From: CAYRTD01 sp964528675
GTDB taxonomy: Bacteria > Bacteroidota > Bacteroidia > Bacteroidales > GCA-2748055
NCBI GenBank assembly: GCA_964528675.1
Contig: CAZGTU010000002.1
Span: forward strand, 62,001 to 126,000
Direction of reading: 5' to 3'
DNA: 64,000 bases
Under the pieces are notes generated by a model. It was not told where the DNA came from, made no database searches, and was given only the letters and a program-made list of their open reading frames with translations. Positions 8,873 through 19,270 of the stretch are shown here, one piece after another (the first letter of the stretch is position 1; every line of letters starts with the position of its first letter). The translations under genes and the position numbers were made by a program.

Positions 8873-11107
8873 ATGAGTAATAAAATATATACCTGTCTCT
8901 TTTTATCATTGTTATTTGCATGCGGAGTTACAAAGGCAAATAAGAAGAATTTGAACCATAAAGAAGCTGCGGATTCTCCTGTAGTTACTATTTTTAAAAT
9001 ACAGGAGGATACATTAAAGGCAAGGCCGGAAAGGGGATTTGAAATTTCTCAGCACTGGCAGGGTGATTCTATCTCAGGAAGCTACAAAGTGTGGCTTCAA
9101 ATTATCAGCAGCGAGGGGGAGGTGGTTTTCGAGGATCCTTATTTTCCTCCGGTACCAACCTACGCATGGAATGGTGATGTTACCTACACGCATCAGGTAA
9201 CTTTACCTGTCTGGGAAATTTCCAATAATCGGACAGTAGATGTCAGCCTCCCTGAAGGTCAATATGATATTGTTGCAGGTTTATATGATGAAAATAACTC
9301 CGCAATGCTTGAATTGAATACCGGGGATGGAGTTACGCAGTTCAGTAAAGGTCTGTACCGGATTGGTGTTCTAGTACTGGATAGTCTTGCACCCGTGCCT
9401 TGTCCTGGTGAGCCAAGCCTGGATCTGGAAGGTTACTCAACTACCTTTGAGGATGAGTTTGAAAGTCTCAGCGTTTCTGCCTGGGGCCCGGCCGGCGAAG
9501 GAGGAAGCACATGGATTGCACACACTCCCTGGTATGGAGATTTTGGAGACGCTGATTTTGTAAATCCTGCCCTGGGTTTCCCTTTTACTGTTGATAGCGG
9601 GATATTACGAATTGAAGCAGCAATAAAGGATGGGGAATGGAAAAGCGGACTTCTTTCAGCCGTGGATCCGGATGGAAGAGGTTTTAAACAACAATTCGGT
9701 TATTTTGAATGCAGGGCAAAGTTGCCCTCAGGCCCGGGCGTCTGGCCCGCTTTCTGGTTAATGGGAACAAAGAATCGCTGGGCCAGTGGACCAAGGATCA
9801 ATCCCGAAGTGGATATAATTGAACAGTACGGTCACTGGCCCAACAGGTTCAGCTTTGCCCTTCATCTCTGGGGACTCGGAGGATTAAGCAGCATACATGA
9901 AAGTGAAAGGATTGAAGTATTCGGCATGCAGGATGATTTTCATACCTATGGTATTCTTATAGAAAAAGATTCCATGATCCTTTATTTTGATGGTGTGGAA
10001 ATGTACAGAAGAAAAACTCCTGATGCACTGCATACTCCACTTTATCCTCTGGTTAACCTCGCTCTTGGTCCCGGCTGGCCATTGGATAAAACAACCGATC
10101 CTTCTTATATGTATATTGATTATATCAGGATTTATGATCGATATTTCCGATCCGATGTTCTTGATATAAACTGGGATAAAAAGTTGATAAAAGTACCCTC
10201 AGGGATCCACAGGGATTCTCTTCTTCATTATATGGATATCCCTGAAGAAATTGATATCAATCTCCAATTATCACCATGCAGGAGAGATTCTTTTTGCCAT
10301 GAAGTACTTACAGGGGATTCACTCTTGCTGAAAGAATCAGGAGATAAGCCTCAAATGGCCTTTAGGATTGAAGTAAAAGACACTCCTCCTTCCGGGCTGG
10401 AGGTAACTTTCATTGTCAGTGATGATAGTGATCGACTGGTTGAAGGTGCTGAAATAATCATTAATTCGGATACATTAACTACAAATGAGAATGGAATTGC
10501 AAACTTAATTCTTTCAGCGGGAGAATATAGTTACTCTGTTACCAGTGGTAGTTACACACTGAGCGGCATTGTAGAACTGCAGGATAATCCTGTTGCCGAA
10601 ACAGTTAATCTACAAAGAATAGCTTATCCACTTAAAATCCTGGTAACACAGGGATCAAATCCCGTAGCGAATGCAATGGTCTCGGTTGACGGTAAGTATT
10701 TTCTCACTGATTCAAGTGGTGAGGTAGTCGTTGATCTGCCTGCAGGGAGTTACGAATATGTGGTTTCCCTGAGTGGCCATGAAGATCTTACCGGAGCTGT
10801 GGTGATAGAAGATAGCGGGGAAAATCTTTTAATAAATTTTCAACAGCTTACACTCAAATATAATTCACTTGATGAGGTCCAAATTTTTCCGAATCCTTCA
10901 AATGGGGAATTTGTAATCGATAGAAAATTCAGTACTTCTGAAATGGAAGTCCGGGTGACAGATATTAGCGGAAGACAGATCCTTAAAGAGCATTGTGGCA
11001 GGAAAAAAAGAAATACAATAATCCTCCCGTATCCTGAACCCGGAATATATATATTGAAAATTTCAATAGATAATAAAACTGAAAATAGAAAGATACTCGT
11101 GCAATGA
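8873..11107 (+). CDS. GH16 endo-glycanase with CnaB-like repeats and T9SS tail
   Basis: The ATG at 8873 is chosen; a GTG at 8861 overlapping the previous stop is also possible. Residues ~35-170 form an N-terminal beta-domain. The GH16 jelly roll spans ~185-425, with the catalytic signature E312-V-D314-I-I-E317 (PEVDIIEQYG), the E-x-D-x-x-E form typical of laminarinase-type members, plus GYFECRAKLPSGPGVWPAFWL. Two carboxypeptidase-regulatory-like repeats and a T9SS sorting domain (QIFPNPSNGEFVID ... EPGIYILKISIDNK) follow. The enzyme probably cuts an internal beta-linkage of the polymer at the cell surface; the substrate (beta-glucan or galactan) is not decidable here. The N-terminus could be read either as a lipobox (LLFAC) or as an ordinary signal peptide. 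A close paralogue without the tail lies at the right edge on the other strand. The next gene overlaps by four bases (ATGA). Confidence 0.9.
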   Translation: MSNKIYTCLFLSLLFACGVTKANKKNLNHKEAADSPVVTIFKIQEDTLKARPERGFEISQHWQGDSISGSYKVWLQIISSEGEVVFEDPYFPPVPTYAWNGDVTYTHQVTLPVWEISNNRTVDVSLPEGQYDIVAGLYDENNSAMLELNTGDGVTQFSKGLYRIGVLVLDSLAPVPCPGEPSLDLEGYSTTFEDEFESLSVSAWGPAGEGGSTWIAHTPWYGDFGDADFVNPALGFPFTVDSGILRIEAAIKDGEWKSGLLSAVDPDGRGFKQQFGYFECRAKLPSGPGVWPAFWLMGTKNRWASGPRINPEVDIIEQYGHWPNRFSFALHLWGLGGLSSIHESERIEVFGMQDDFHTYGILIEKDSMILYFDGVEMYRRKTPDALHTPLYPLVNLALGPGWPLDKTTDPSYMYIDYIRIYDRYFRSDVLDINWDKKLIKVPSGIHRDSLLHYMDIPEEIDINLQLSPCRRDSFCHEVLTGDSLLLKESGDKPQMAFRIEVKDTPPSGLEVTFIVSDDSDRLVEGAEIIINSDTLTTNENGIANLILSAGEYSYSVTSGSYTLSGIVELQDNPVAETVNLQRIAYPLKILVTQGSNPVANAMVSVDGKYFLTDSSGEVVVDLPAGSYEYVVSLSGHEDLTGAVVIEDSGENLLINFQQLTLKYNSLDEVQIFPNPSNGEFVIDRKFSTSEMEVRVTDISGRQILKEHCGRKKRNTIILPYPEPGIYILKISIDNKTENRKILVQ

Positions 11108-14100
11108 GACTAATTTACCACATATCCAGTCTAATTATCACACTGGTTTTTTCCCTGGATGTTTCATCACAGCTGGTTCCGGAAACTCTTGGAATACAGA
11201 CGAAAAATCATAGTTCTTCCACTGTGGATATTGAAAATATTAAGAATACAGGAGTTCGTTATATAAGAAGAGGTTTTATATGGGAAAATGTGGAAAAACA
11301 GATAGGAGTTTATGATTTCAGTCATTACGATAGAATCGTTCAGGATGCTGAAGAAAGAGGTCTGCACATCCTGGGAACACTTTATGGTGGAAATGATTCC
11401 TATGAATTTGATGGACTTGGAGGAATTCAAACAGAGGAAGGCCGGAAAGGTTTTGCCGCATTCAGTGCAGCACTGGCGGAAAGATATAAAGATAAGAACA
11501 TCATTTGGGAAATATGGAACGAACCAAATACCCTTATGTTTTGGAGGGAAAATCCTTTTCCTACACGTGATTCCCTGGCCGGCGAATATACAGCCCTTGT
11601 AAAGGAAACTGTACCGGCTATGCTCGCAGCGGATCCCGGGTGTTTCGTGATGGCAGGCTCTGTTTCGGCATTCTGGGAACCTTCATATACCTGGTCCGAT
11701 ATATGTTTTAAGAAAGGTATTGGAGAAACTGGTATCCGGGGTTGGTCGGTTCATCCATATGGATTGAAAACACCTGAAGAGTATTCTGCTGGCTATACGC
11801 GTTTCCGGGAAATATTTGTGGAAAATAATATGCCGGAAGATTTTCCGATTTTTAATTCTGAAAGAGGATTCTCACTCGAAAAGCTGGATGAAGGATGGTC
11901 CGGAGGAAATGTTGAGAAAGCAGAAGAATACCAGGCATGGCACCTGGTAAGGCAATACCTGATCGATGTTATGAACGACATAAAACTCAGTATCTGGTAT
12001 GAATGGGATGGTCCAAAATTCGGTGTCGTTTATAACGGAGAAAAGAGAAAGTCATACTATGCCTGTGTTAAATTTGTGGACGAATTAGGAGGATATTCCT
12101 ATGCGGAGCGTCTATATACAGCCTCACCAAGTGATTACCTCCTCCTTTTTGAAAATAATTCAGGCGACCGGAAAGTAGTTGCCTGGACTTCACCCCCTCC
12201 GGGGAAATCACCCGGAGAATTTGTTTCCCACACCGTGGAAATTCCTGCTGACTTTGGCAACAGGGTATCTGTGTGCGATATTTTAGGGAATAAAGAGGAT
12301 TTTGACATTCAAAATAACCGGGTCCATGTCGAATTAACCGGGTCTCCAAAATACATCTCTTTTCCGCAAATTAAAAACAATGCAGAACTATCTGCCATCA
12401 TCTGGCCCGGTGCCCCGGAGAATGTAACATCAGACTCAGAATGGAAACAGGATACTATTCCGGATTTCAATCCGGAAAAATATAATTACAGAGTGATGCT
12501 TCCGAATGATATTGAAAATGTTCCGGTCCTTTTTGCTATCCCATGGGATCCCAATGCTGAACTTTCTATCTCGGGAGCAAAAACCTTAAACGGACCTGAA
12601 TCCGACAGAACAACAACCATTAGTGTTAAAGCTGAAGATAATACAACGCAGATCACATATTCAATTGTATTTGAAAAAGATACGCCGGTTCCGGCCGTAT
12701 GGTCATATGAATATATTGTGAGGAATGATTCTTTATTAATTACAGGGATTCCCGGTGAAACAAGGATCGACGATTTCATAAATAATTTATTATCTGACAG
12801 TGCGGATTTAAAATACAGCGTAATTAGCTGGGAGACCGGATCTGATAGAAGCACTTCCTCGGTTATTGAAGATCAGGATATTTTAAAAGTATACACAAGT
12901 GACAGCAGCCATTTAACAGGCTATAAATTGAAAGTTTCCGCCTCAGGGCTTGATGATAGCGCAATTCTTCAAAGTAATAATCTTGATGTCACTTTAAATG
13001 CTGATGAAGGAAAAATCACTGGATTTCCTAATGGAGCAACTATTGAAAGTGTTTTGAATTTGATTGAAGTTCCGGAGACGGCAACCTTGTATGTAGTTAA
13101 TAGCAATGATGAACCAGTCTCATTAAAAATGCCGGATTATGAAGATAATTATATACCAACCCTGGTTCATAGTGATGTATTCTTTAAAGTGGTCGCACAG
13201 GATATGCAAACAGTCATCCGCTATCAACTGGAACCTGATACAGGTATGAATGACATTTTCGTATATTCTAATTTACTAAAGGTCCACCAGGAGGCCAGGC
13301 TGATCTCCGCTATTCCCCATGGAATGAATGTATCATCCTTTCTCTCTTTACTCTGGAGCAATCAAGATGCTACGATAAAAGTGACAGATCATCTGGGAAA
13401 AGAGAGAGATCAGGTAGAAATATCTTCTTATTTCTATGTAGAGGTAACCAGTAAAGACGGGCTGAATAAAAAGAAGTATTATCTTCATTTACAGGGAGAG
13501 GAGGGAATTCATGCCTATGTGTTTTCCGATTATTTTTCAGTGAATCAGGAATTTCATGAGATCTACGGGATTTCAGACAGCCTGGGTGTTAAGGCTTTAT
13601 TGGATTCCGTAGTGCCCGCCGTCGGTGCATCTGTAAGAGTTGTGAGTTCAGAAGGATTTGTAAAAATTTTCGGAAATATTGAACCTGAAAGTGACAGGTT
13701 AAAGGTTATAAGTGGAAATGGCAATAAAACAGTGACTTATGAGTTAATGGAAGTTCCCAAGTATACTATTAGTTTTAATGTTTACGATTCGAATTTACCC
13801 GCAGCAGAGGCTGAGCTAATTATAAATGGTGATACACTGTATACTGGCTCATCAGGTATGGCAAGCATTAAACTTGCCAATGGGGAATATGAATATCAGG
13901 TCTCAAAAGGTGAAAAGATAGCAACAGGATCTCTACTGGTGGAGAATGGCGCTCTGAATATTGATGTTACTATTAAAGAACCTGTTTATCCATTATTAAT
14001 CAGTGTCTGGGAAGGAGAGGAGCCTGTTCCGAATGCAGTGATAGTTATTGATGGTAAATTTTTTCTCGCAAATGGATCAGGGCAGGTAAGCATTGATCTA

Positions 14101-14469
14101 CCCAGCGGAAGCTATGATTATACAGTAAGTCTTAGCGGGTATGAGGATCAGACAGGATCTGTCACTATTGAAGATAATGGCAAAGATCTGATAATTGTCT
14201 TTAAAGGAGTTTCAACAGAGAGACAACTGTATTACAGCATCAAGATACTGCCTAATCCTTCTGAAGGACATTTTTTCATTAATCTGCCCGATTCTCAAAT
14301 GCCAGTTGAGGTAAAATTAATCGATATACATGGAAAGGTCTTAATGAAAAAATATTTTGATACTTCTTATCAGGGAAGGGTAGAAATGGAAAATCTGGAA
14401 AAGGGAATCTATCTGCTTCAGGTTTATATAGATGAAAAAATTATAAATAAAAAAATAGTTATTCAATGA
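11104..14469 (+). CDS. Clan GH-A glycosidase with long modular tail and T9SS domain (paralogue 1)
   Basis: 1121 residues with a signal peptide to ~22. Residues ~25-420 form a TIM-barrel glycosidase resembling GH39/GH5-type families: acid/base E140 in IIWEIWNEPN and probable nucleophile E253 in FNSERGFS, at the ends of strands 4 and 7 as expected for clan GH-A. I cannot assign the exact family. Residues ~430-1030 hold several repeated beta-domains and two carboxypeptidase-regulatory-like domains, also seen in the first gene of the window. The end (IKILPNPSEGHFFINLP ... EKGIYLLQVYIDEK) is a T9SS type A sorting domain. It is the first of four paralogues at 11104, 14466, 17834 and 21498. ATGA overlaps at both ends indicate translational coupling with the GH16 gene and with paralogue 2. 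It most likely acts on the polymer at the cell surface. Confidence 0.85.
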   Translation: MRLIYHISSLIITLVFSLDVSSQLVPETLGIQTKNHSSSTVDIENIKNTGVRYIRRGFIWENVEKQIGVYDFSHYDRIVQDAEERGLHILGTLYGGNDSYEFDGLGGIQTEEGRKGFAAFSAALAERYKDKNIIWEIWNEPNTLMFWRENPFPTRDSLAGEYTALVKETVPAMLAADPGCFVMAGSVSAFWEPSYTWSDICFKKGIGETGIRGWSVHPYGLKTPEEYSAGYTRFREIFVENNMPEDFPIFNSERGFSLEKLDEGWSGGNVEKAEEYQAWHLVRQYLIDVMNDIKLSIWYEWDGPKFGVVYNGEKRKSYYACVKFVDELGGYSYAERLYTASPSDYLLLFENNSGDRKVVAWTSPPPGKSPGEFVSHTVEIPADFGNRVSVCDILGNKEDFDIQNNRVHVELTGSPKYISFPQIKNNAELSAIIWPGAPENVTSDSEWKQDTIPDFNPEKYNYRVMLPNDIENVPVLFAIPWDPNAELSISGAKTLNGPESDRTTTISVKAEDNTTQITYSIVFEKDTPVPAVWSYEYIVRNDSLLITGIPGETRIDDFINNLLSDSADLKYSVISWETGSDRSTSSVIEDQDILKVYTSDSSHLTGYKLKVSASGLDDSAILQSNNLDVTLNADEGKITGFPNGATIESVLNLIEVPETATLYVVNSNDEPVSLKMPDYEDNYIPTLVHSDVFFKVVAQDMQTVIRYQLEPDTGMNDIFVYSNLLKVHQEARLISAIPHGMNVSSFLSLLWSNQDATIKVTDHLGKERDQVEISSYFYVEVTSKDGLNKKKYYLHLQGEEGIHAYVFSDYFSVNQEFHEIYGISDSLGVKALLDSVVPAVGASVRVVSSEGFVKIFGNIEPESDRLKVISGNGNKTVTYELMEVPKYTISFNVYDSNLPAAEAELIINGDTLYTGSSGMASIKLANGEYEYQVSKGEKIATGSLLVENGALNIDVTIKEPVYPLLISVWEGEEPVPNAVIVIDGKFFLANGSGQVSIDLPSGSYDYTVSLSGYEDQTGSVTIEDNGKDLIIVFKGVSTERQLYYSIKILPNPSEGHFFINLPDSQMPVEVKLIDIHGKVLMKKYFDTSYQGRVEMENLEKGIYLLQVYIDEKIINKKIVIQ

Positions 14470-17400
14470 GAATCTTATTAGTCATAGCTGCACTCGGATT
14501 TTTTATAAACGCTTCATCAATAGAATTGCCGGATCAGGAGGTGCCCAATACTCTTGGTATGCAAACAAAGGATCACAGCTCTAAAACTGAAGATATTGAG
14601 CAAATAAGTAATTTAGGGGCTAAATATATCCGGAAAGGTTTTTACTGGAGCAGAGTAGAGAAAGTAAAAGGGGTTTATGATTTTAGCTGGTATGATAGAT
14701 TGGTAAATGATGCAGAGGCAAATGGTTTAATTGTGCTGGGAACTTTATATGGAGGGAACAAACTTTATGAGGATGATGGGTTGGGAGGAATCCAAACGGA
14801 AGAAGGTCGTCAGGGATTTGCAGCTTTTGGAGCAGCTTTGGCTGAAAGGTATAAGGATCGGAACGTGATCTGGGAAATATGGAATGAGCCAAATGTACGG
14901 ACTTTCTGGAATAAGGAGGGAATGCATAATTCTGATGAATTCGCGGATGAATATACAGCATTAGTGAAAGCTACTGCCGGAGCAATGGTGTCAGCCGATC
15001 CTGAATGTTTTGTCATGGCCGGTTCCGTTTCAAACTTCTGGGAACCTTCCTATTACTGGACCAATGCCTGCTTTGAAAGAGGTATAGGAGAATCAGGAAT
15101 CAGGGGATGGTCAGTGCATCCTTACGGAGTAAAAACACCCGAAGAATATTCTGTAGGTTACACACGAACAAGAGAAATTTTTGTAAATAATAATATTCCC
15201 TATGATTTTCCGATCCTCAATTCCGAAAGAGGATTTTCACTTGAAAAACTCGATGAAGGATGGTCCGGAGGTGATGAAGCAAAGGCCGAAGAATACCAGG
15301 CATGGCATTTTGTGAGACAGTATATGATAGACCTTCTCTATGATATTCGATTAAGCGTGTGGTATGAATGGGATGCTGATAAATTTGGAATTATTAAGGG
15401 AAACGAAAAAAGAGCTGCTTATCATGCCTGCACAAATATGGTTGATGAATTGGCAGGGTATACCTTCAGAGAGCGTCTTTATACTACATCTCCCAGTGAC
15501 TATCTTCTTCTCTTTGAAAATGATTCCGGTAATCAGAAGATGGTAGTTTGGACAGCTCCTCCGGCAGGAAGTGCTCCTGACAATTTTGTTGCACATAATA
15601 TAGAGATACCACGCCACATTAAAAATAAAGTGGAAGTACGTGATATTTATGGTGAGGAAACATATTTCGAGATCAGGAGCGGGAAGATCAATATTGAATT
15701 AACAGGCTCTCCAAAATACATCACATTTTCAGAACCTTCGAACAATGCCGGTTTGTCTGCCATTACCTGGCCCGATGCTCCGGAGATAGTTTTATCAGCT
15801 CCCGAATGGAAACATGATACCATTCCCGGTTTTCAAAGCGAAACTTTAAATTATACTCTGGTGCTGCCCGAGGGAATTGAAGATGTACCATCTCTTTTCG
15901 CAATACCTCAGGATGAAAATGCCAGTGCATCTGTTCATAATGCAAAAACCCTTAACGGGCCGCTGAAAGACAGGACAACAACTATAAGGGTAAAAGCCGA
16001 AGACGATATGACTACCAGGGATTATACTGTGGAATTTAAAAAAGATTTTCCTGAACCTGTTATCTGGTCCTATGAATACCTGGTGAAAAACGATTCTCTC
16101 CTGATCAGGGGTATCCCTACAGGAACAAGAGTCGACTCTTTTCTGGCTAATTTGCTGTCTGACAGTTCTAACTATATTTATAATGTGTATAGTGTTGCTG
16201 ATGGTTCCGAAAAAGTCGATTCAGAGGTCCTGTCAGAAGGAGATACCCTGAGAATATATTCTGCAGATAAAGCCAATGTCACTGAATATATCCTGTATGT
16301 TTCAGCTTCAGGATTGGATGATAATGCTATTCTAACCAGTAATATCTATGACATCCGTTTTGAAGAAACCGGGGCTACAATTTCAGATTTTCCTTATGGT
16401 ACCTCAATTCAGTCTGTTCTTGACTCTTTAGAGGTTCCGGAAACAGCCAGGTTATCGGTTGTGAATGATAAAGATGAAGCTGTACCCTTAAAAATCCTGA
16501 ATTATGATACGGTATATGTTCCCGTACTGGTAAACACAGATATCCTTTTTAAAGTAACCGCACAGGATATGCAGACTGTGGTGAATTATCGTCTGATACC
16601 GGATACTGCCGGGAATCAGTTTTTTGTGTATTCCAACCGCTTAAAGGTAGATCAATATTCAAGAATAATTGCTTCAATTCCTGATGGAATGTCTGTGTCA
16701 ACATTTCTGTCTCATCTATGGACATCACCTGACGGCATTATTAAAGTTGTTGATGAGTATGGGATTGAAAGAACAAGAGAAGCGGTTTCTTCGAATTATT
16801 TTGTTGTAGTTTCCGGTAAAAACGGTAATGCTAAGAAAAAATATAAGCTGCAACTTCTTAGTGAGGCAGCAGGAATTTATGCTTTTGTCCTTTCGGATGT
16901 TTATACGATAGATAAGGAAAAAATGAACATTTATGGGATCTCAGACAGCGTAAAAGTATCGGATTTCAGGGAAGCGCTTTATCCTGCCCTTAATGCAAAT
17001 ATTGAAGTGCTGGATGCCGGAAACAATATTAAAGGATCAGGCATCCTATTACCGGGAGAAGATAAACTCAAAGTCACTTCAGGTAATGGGGATTTAGAGG
17101 TTATGTATGAATTATATCATGAGCCTTTAAATTCTGTTACTTTTCGTATCGGAGACGGGATATCTCCAGTTGACAGAGCTGAGATCGTTATTAATGAAGA
17201 TACGCTCGTTACTGATCAGAATGGCATTTTAGAAATGATGTTACCGTCAGGGGAATATGAATATTATGCTTATAAAGAAGATATGACCGCCAGTGGGATA
17301 ATCATCGTTGCGGATACGTCCTTTATTGTGGATATAACTATCAGAAAGATTACCTATCCCTTGGTCTTCACTGTTACAGACGGATCGGATTCCGTATCAA

Positions 17401-17837
17401 ATGCAGTGATCATGATTGATGGAAGATATTTTATGACCGATGAAAATGGCCAGACAGGAGTTGATTTAATGAGCGGAGAATACTATTATACAGTTTCTGT
17501 CAGCGGTTATGAGGATAAGTCGGGGTATGTAACAATTGAAGACAGTGCAAAGGAACTCAGTATTCATTTCGAGCCCGTTTTCATTCCTGAAGGATCCATC
17601 ACTGACATCAACATCCATCCGAATCCTTCAAACGGAAAGTTAATCATAAGCATGCCTGAGGTTAATTCAGCAATGAAAGCAGAGATATATAATATACAGG
17701 GAAAACTTATATACCATAAATCTTTTGAATATTCGGTAAATAACACTATCAAAATCCTGGATGTGGAGCAGGGTATTTATTTACTTAAGATACATGTAAA
17801 CAATTCTATTATTAACAAAAAAATTATTATAAAATGA
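14466..17837 (+). CDS. Clan GH-A glycosidase with long modular tail and T9SS domain (paralogue 2)
   Basis: 1123 residues, colinear with the preceding gene over its whole length. The catalytic barrel has acid/base E141 (WEIWNEPN) and nucleophile E254 (LNSERGFS), with the family-typical WSVHPYGVKTPEEYS and FWEPSYYWTNACF. The barrel is closer in wording to the third and fourth paralogues than to the first. The tail repeats the beta-domains with AQDMQTVVNYRLIPD, then two carboxypeptidase-regulatory-like domains and a T9SS sorting domain (INIHPNPSNGKLIIS ... EQGIYLLKIHVN). It probably arose by tandem duplication with the first paralogue. It overlaps both neighbours by ATGA, so it is made from the same message. 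Small differences around the active site suggest related but not identical linkage preferences; this is inference. Confidence 0.85.
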   Translation: MRILLVIAALGFFINASSIELPDQEVPNTLGMQTKDHSSKTEDIEQISNLGAKYIRKGFYWSRVEKVKGVYDFSWYDRLVNDAEANGLIVLGTLYGGNKLYEDDGLGGIQTEEGRQGFAAFGAALAERYKDRNVIWEIWNEPNVRTFWNKEGMHNSDEFADEYTALVKATAGAMVSADPECFVMAGSVSNFWEPSYYWTNACFERGIGESGIRGWSVHPYGVKTPEEYSVGYTRTREIFVNNNIPYDFPILNSERGFSLEKLDEGWSGGDEAKAEEYQAWHFVRQYMIDLLYDIRLSVWYEWDADKFGIIKGNEKRAAYHACTNMVDELAGYTFRERLYTTSPSDYLLLFENDSGNQKMVVWTAPPAGSAPDNFVAHNIEIPRHIKNKVEVRDIYGEETYFEIRSGKINIELTGSPKYITFSEPSNNAGLSAITWPDAPEIVLSAPEWKHDTIPGFQSETLNYTLVLPEGIEDVPSLFAIPQDENASASVHNAKTLNGPLKDRTTTIRVKAEDDMTTRDYTVEFKKDFPEPVIWSYEYLVKNDSLLIRGIPTGTRVDSFLANLLSDSSNYIYNVYSVADGSEKVDSEVLSEGDTLRIYSADKANVTEYILYVSASGLDDNAILTSNIYDIRFEETGATISDFPYGTSIQSVLDSLEVPETARLSVVNDKDEAVPLKILNYDTVYVPVLVNTDILFKVTAQDMQTVVNYRLIPDTAGNQFFVYSNRLKVDQYSRIIASIPDGMSVSTFLSHLWTSPDGIIKVVDEYGIERTREAVSSNYFVVVSGKNGNAKKKYKLQLLSEAAGIYAFVLSDVYTIDKEKMNIYGISDSVKVSDFREALYPALNANIEVLDAGNNIKGSGILLPGEDKLKVTSGNGDLEVMYELYHEPLNSVTFRIGDGISPVDRAEIVINEDTLVTDQNGILEMMLPSGEYEYYAYKEDMTASGIIIVADTSFIVDITIRKITYPLVFTVTDGSDSVSNAVIMIDGRYFMTDENGQTGVDLMSGEYYYTVSVSGYEDKSGYVTIEDSAKELSIHFEPVFIPEGSITDINIHPNPSNGKLIISMPEVNSAMKAEIYNIQGKLIYHKSFEYSVNNTIKILDVEQGIYLLKIHVNNSIINKKIIIK

Positions 17838-19126
17838 AACTATTATTAGCGACAATTACGGCAGGAATTATCTTAGGTTTTGGTTCGGGAAATCTACCTG
17901 ACAGGACGGTGCCTAATACATTAGGCATGCAAACTAAAGATCATAGTTGTTCTACCCAGGATATTAAAGCGATCAGTGAATTGGGTGCAAAATATATCAG
18001 GAAAGGTATCTATTGGGAAAGTGTTGAAAAAGAAAAAGGGATTTATGATTTCAGTGATTATGATCCTATTATTCAGGATGCTGAAGATAACGGGTTATCT
18101 GTCCTGGGGGATTTATTCGGAGGAAATAAGCTTTATGAAGATGACGGCCTGGGAGGTATTCAAACAGAAGAAGGACGTCAGGGCTTTGCAAATTTTGCTG
18201 CAGCATTGGTCGAACATTTCAAAGGACGTGATATCATCTGGGAAATCTGGAATGAACCCAATGTTCGCACCTTCTGGAATAAGGAAGGCATGCATAATAC
18301 CGATGAGTTTGCTGAGGAATACACTGCTCTGGTAAAGGTAACCACAGCCGCCATGCTTGAGAAAGATCCGGATTGTTTTGTAATGGCGGGTTCTGTTTCC
18401 AATTTTTGGGAACCTTCCTACTACTGGACCAATGCCTGTTTTGAATTAGGTATCGGTGAATCTGGGATAAGGGGTTGGTCGGTCCATCCATATGGTGTGA
18501 AAACTCCTGAAGAATATTCGATCGGATATAAGCGTACCAGGGAAATATTTGTCAAACATAATATTCCCGAAGATTTCCCAATGCTGAATTCAGAGAGAGG
18601 ATTTTCTCTTGAGCATGGTATAGTCCATGAATTCCATGAACAGGACGAGGGATGGTCTGGCGGGGATGTAGCCCAGGCAGAGGAATACCAGGCATGGCAT
18701 TTTGTAAGACAGTATATGGTAGATCTTATGCATGATATTCGTCTGAGCATCTGGTATGAATGGGATGCCGAAAAATTCGGTGTCATTAACGGGGATGAAA
18801 AGAGACCTTCTTATTATGCAGGCAAGAATATGGTCGATGAGTTAAGAGGATATAGCTTTAAAGAACGTCTTAATATCAGTTCTTCCAATGATTACCTTCT
18901 TCTCTTTGAAAATGCCTCGGGTAAACAAAAGCTTGTAGCCTGGACAGCACCTCCTGCTGGAGAAACACCCGATAAATTTGAAAAACATACGGTGGAAATC
19001 CCTTTGGAAATAAAGAAAAGAGTGAAAGCCCGTGATATTTACGGTGAAAAAATATCTCTAAAAAAACTAAATAACAGGGTCCAGATAGAATTAACAGGTT
19101 CACCGGTATATATTGCATTAGGTTGA
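17834..19126 (+). CDS. Clan GH-A glycosidase, catalytic domain only (paralogue 3)
   Basis: 430 residues: a short signal peptide and the barrel, ending right after the small beta-domain (VQIELTGSPVYIALG) at the point where the longer paralogues continue into their tails. Acid/base E141 (WEIWNEPN) and nucleophile E254 (LNSERGFS) are kept. Just after the nucleophile it has an insertion of about eight residues (around HGIVHEFHEQ) that the other three paralogues lack, which could change the active-site rim. Without a T9SS tail it should stay in the periplasm, acting on imported fragments, in contrast to the two surface-type paralogues. It is coupled to the upstream gene by ATGA. A 144-base gap follows before the dehydrogenase gene. 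Confidence 0.85.
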   Translation: MKLLLATITAGIILGFGSGNLPDRTVPNTLGMQTKDHSCSTQDIKAISELGAKYIRKGIYWESVEKEKGIYDFSDYDPIIQDAEDNGLSVLGDLFGGNKLYEDDGLGGIQTEEGRQGFANFAAALVEHFKGRDIIWEIWNEPNVRTFWNKEGMHNTDEFAEEYTALVKVTTAAMLEKDPDCFVMAGSVSNFWEPSYYWTNACFELGIGESGIRGWSVHPYGVKTPEEYSIGYKRTREIFVKHNIPEDFPMLNSERGFSLEHGIVHEFHEQDEGWSGGDVAQAEEYQAWHFVRQYMVDLMHDIRLSIWYEWDAEKFGVINGDEKRPSYYAGKNMVDELRGYSFKERLNISSSNDYLLLFENASGKQKLVAWTAPPAGETPDKFEKHTVEIPLEIKKRVKARDIYGEKISLKKLNNRVQIELTGSPVYIALG

Positions 19127-19270
19127 AATAATTAATATTGAAAAATTACTAAAATGATAATTGAGTAAATAGAATATGATTTTTAAATATCTGAAAAATA
19201 AGGCAACTGTATACTTCTTTTATAAATATTAAATTAACACCAATGGGTTTTCAAATTAAAAACTATCCAT

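Noticed and set aside
14683..14961. Overlapping minus-strand open frames within the glycosidase genes
   Set aside because: They lie opposite conserved catalytic-domain coding sequence, recur at the same place in the paralogues, and have no recognisable domains.
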